Assembly: GCA_023249105.1 (NCBI GenBank)
Contig: JAHFDG010000011.1
Location: 1-64,000, forward strand
Direction of reading: 5' to 3'
From: Candidatus Methanoperedens sp.
GTDB lineage: Archaea > Halobacteriota > Methanosarcinia > Methanosarcinales > Methanoperedenaceae
Length of the DNA stretch: 64,000 nucleotides
Shown piece after piece: positions 62,160 through 64,000 of this stretch. The first letter of the stretch is position 1. Every line of letters starts with the position of its first letter. The notes below the pieces were generated by a model that did no database searches, was not told the origin of the DNA, and worked only from the letters and a program-made list of their open reading frames with translations. The translations under genes and the position numbers were made by a program.

Positions 62160-64000
62160 ATGCAAAATGACGAGTATCAGCTGGATTATTTCAAAGAGAA
62201 CGGATTTGTGCGTAAACAGTGCCCGAAATGCGGCAAGAACTTCTGGACGCGGGATTCTGAAACTGAATTCTGCGGAGACCCGCCCTGCGTTTCATATTCA
62301 TTTATAGGAAAACCAGTTTTCAAGAAAGAATACGACATATCCTCCATGAGGGAAGCGTATCTTTCATTTTTCGAGAAGGAAGGGCATACCCGCGTTAACC
62401 GCTATCCTGTTATCGCACGCTGGCGTGATGATATTTATCTTACTATTGCTTCCATTGCGGATTTCCAGCCATTTGTAACATCAGGGCTCGTGCCGCCGCC
62501 TGCAAATCCACTCACTATTTCGCAGCCCTGCATCCGTCTAGATGACCTTGACGCAGTAGGCCGCAGCGGACGCCATCTTACAACCTTTGAGATGATGGCT
62601 CATCACTGTTTTAACAAGCGCGGGCAGGAAATATACTGGAAGGACAGGACTGTTGAGCTGTGTGATTCTCTGCTTGCCAGCCTTGGCCTTGACCTGAATG
62701 CTGTGACGTATAAGGAAGCACCGTGGGCAGGCGGAGGAAATGCAGGCCCCAGCGTTGAAGTGCTCGTGGGCGGGCTTGAACTTGCAACCCTTGTCTTCAT
62801 GGACTTAAAACAGACAAAAGGCGGCTCAATCGAAATAAAAGGCGAAACATACGAAAAGATGGATAATTATATTGTTGATACTGGTTACGGTCTTGAGAGG
62901 TTCGTGTGGGCATCAAAAGGTTCACCCACGATATACGATGCGGTGTTCCCCAAGATTGTTAATGAACTCATGGACCTTGCAGGTATTGAGCACTCAATTG
63001 ATAATCCTGAATACGCACAGATTTTCTCGCAGAATGCAAAGTTCGCAGGCGTGATGGATATCAGCGGACAGGCAAACCTTCTCCAGCTCAGGAAAAAAGT
63101 GGCAGACAGCATTGGAACTACCGTTGAAAAACTTCAGAATATCATGGTGCCGGTGGAGACTGTTTATTCTATCACCGACCATTCAAGATGCCTTGCCTTC
63201 ATGCTGGGTGACGGTATAATCCCGTCAAACGTCAAGGCCGGGTACCTCACAAGACTCGTGCTTCGCCGGACGCTTCGGCTTATGAAAGAACTGGACATAA
63301 GAGAGCCCCTGATTGAAATTATCGAGATGCAGATACGGAATTTCCCGGAATACCCGGAATTCAGGGAGCGGCTTGATACTATAAGGGAAATTGTTGCACT
63401 TGAGGAGGAAAAATATGCAGATACCATTGAGCGCGGAACAAAACTTGTGAAAAAGACGGCTTCGCATTTCAGGGAGAAAAAACAGGCTATCCCTCTTGGT
63501 GAACTGATACAGTTGTACGATACTCACGGTATCCCACCTGAAATAACCCGTGAAGTCGCAAAAGAAGCCGGAGTTGAAGTGGAGCTTCCTGATACATTCT
63601 ACTCTCTTGTCGCACAATCACACAGCAAGGCGCAGGAAGAGGAAGAAGAGACGCTTCCGCTTGATTTACCACCAACGCAAAAGCTCTATTATGAATATCC
63701 CGAACAGATGGAGTTTGAGGCAAAAGTTCTTGATGTTATTGAAAACAATGTAATACTTGACAGGACAATGTTCTATCCTGAAGGCGGCGGGCAACCTGCT
63801 GACCACGGGACGCTTTCGGTCAATGATTATGTCGCAAACGTAGTAGATGTACAGAATATCAATGGAGTTATTGTCCATGAGACCGATTCTGATTTCGGGT
63901 TCAAGAAAGGCGATACTGTAAAGGGAAAAATCGATTGGGAGCGCCGCCTCGCCCACATGAGACACCATACTGCCACTCATATCGTGAATGAGGCTGCTAA
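62160..64000 (+). CDS. alaS: Alanyl-tRNA synthetase, 5' part
   Basis: The frame is open from ATG at 62160 to the window end (613 codons). The N-terminal Zn-like CPKCGKNFW and catalytic-domain parts (VTSGLVPPPANPLTISQPCIRLDDLDAVG, RHLTTFEMMAHHCF, GGGNAGPSVEVL, YIVDTGYGLERFVWAS) show archaeal AlaRS. The editing domain begins with DRTMFYPEGGGQPADHG and MRHHTATHIVNEA (zinc HxxxH). The C-terminus lies outside. Confidence 0.97.
   Translation, partial: MQNDEYQLDYFKENGFVRKQCPKCGKNFWTRDSETEFCGDPPCVSYSFIGKPVFKKEYDISSMREAYLSFFEKEGHTRVNRYPVIARWRDDIYLTIASIADFQPFVTSGLVPPPANPLTISQPCIRLDDLDAVGRSGRHLTTFEMMAHHCFNKRGQEIYWKDRTVELCDSLLASLGLDLNAVTYKEAPWAGGGNAGPSVEVLVGGLELATLVFMDLKQTKGGSIEIKGETYEKMDNYIVDTGYGLERFVWASKGSPTIYDAVFPKIVNELMDLAGIEHSIDNPEYAQIFSQNAKFAGVMDISGQANLLQLRKKVADSIGTTVEKLQNIMVPVETVYSITDHSRCLAFMLGDGIIPSNVKAGYLTRLVLRRTLRLMKELDIREPLIEIIEMQIRNFPEYPEFRERLDTIREIVALEEEKYADTIERGTKLVKKTASHFREKKQAIPLGELIQLYDTHGIPPEITREVAKEAGVEVELPDTFYSLVAQSHSKAQEEEEETLPLDLPPTQKLYYEYPEQMEFEAKVLDVIENNVILDRTMFYPEGGGQPADHGTLSVNDYVANVVDVQNINGVIVHETDSDFGFKKGDTVKGKIDWERRLAHMRHHTATHIVNEAA

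Overview
The window is archaeal chromosome. It carries a group II chaperonin, archaeal L1/L10/P1 ribosomal proteins, archaeal-type riboflavin synthase, aRNase J, the archaeal mevalonate pathway with isopentenyl phosphate kinase, a FilR1-domain regulator and homoaconitase of the coenzyme B route. The mix of methanogen-type genes, ferredoxins and rubrerythrin suggests a Methanosarcinales relative, possibly a Methanoperedens-like (ANME-2d) lineage; the lineage is inference.

Layout. 1-8 kb: accessory DNA with tRNA-Ser, a broken AbiE-like toxin-antitoxin pair, a PH-domain membrane protein, a LamG surface protein, a DUF4143 ATPase, a UbiA prenyltransferase and a FilR1 regulator. 8-14.7 kb: what looks like an undescribed RiPP locus. 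A 54-residue precursor ending in a Cys/Trp-rich tail is followed, after a perfect 16-bp hairpin, by a SPASM radical SAM enzyme with a PqqD-like N-terminus, a PatF/LynF-type (cyanobactin) prenyltransferase and an FAD amine-oxidase-like enzyme. Beside it stand a frameshifted C45 hydrolase, a true avidin homologue and a small YHS protein. 15-22.5 kb: methyltransferase, LUD-domain iron-sulfur protein, subtilase, an AbiTii defence gene running into tRNA-Gly, a complete IS with target duplication, and LarA. 22.5-24.2 kb: a BrnT-like toxin-antitoxin pair and three tRNAs.

24.4-64 kb is mostly housekeeping: thermosome; the ACAT/HMG-CoA synthase/DUF35 operon; homoaconitase; an ATP-grasp ligase (MfnD candidate); serine/alanine-glyoxylate-type aminotransferase; riboflavin synthase; rubrerythrin; a two-component pair; L1-L10-P1; IlvD; a second isoprenoid operon (MVK, IPK, Fni, RNase J, GGPP synthase); HisI; two DHH proteins; and alanyl-tRNA synthetase, cut by the window edge. 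The two isoprenoid operons together provide HMG-CoA formation and the late steps to prenyl diphosphates for archaeal lipids.

Recurrent oddities. In two places (LUD gene and homoaconitase) the 3' end of a gene is duplicated as an in-frame tail on the far side of an inserted cargo (subtilase; hicAB). Several genes are freshly broken (C45 hydrolase, hicA, phzF). Gene fragments near both ends of the window share a sequence, and a second BrnT-like locus has kept its antitoxin while its toxin decayed.
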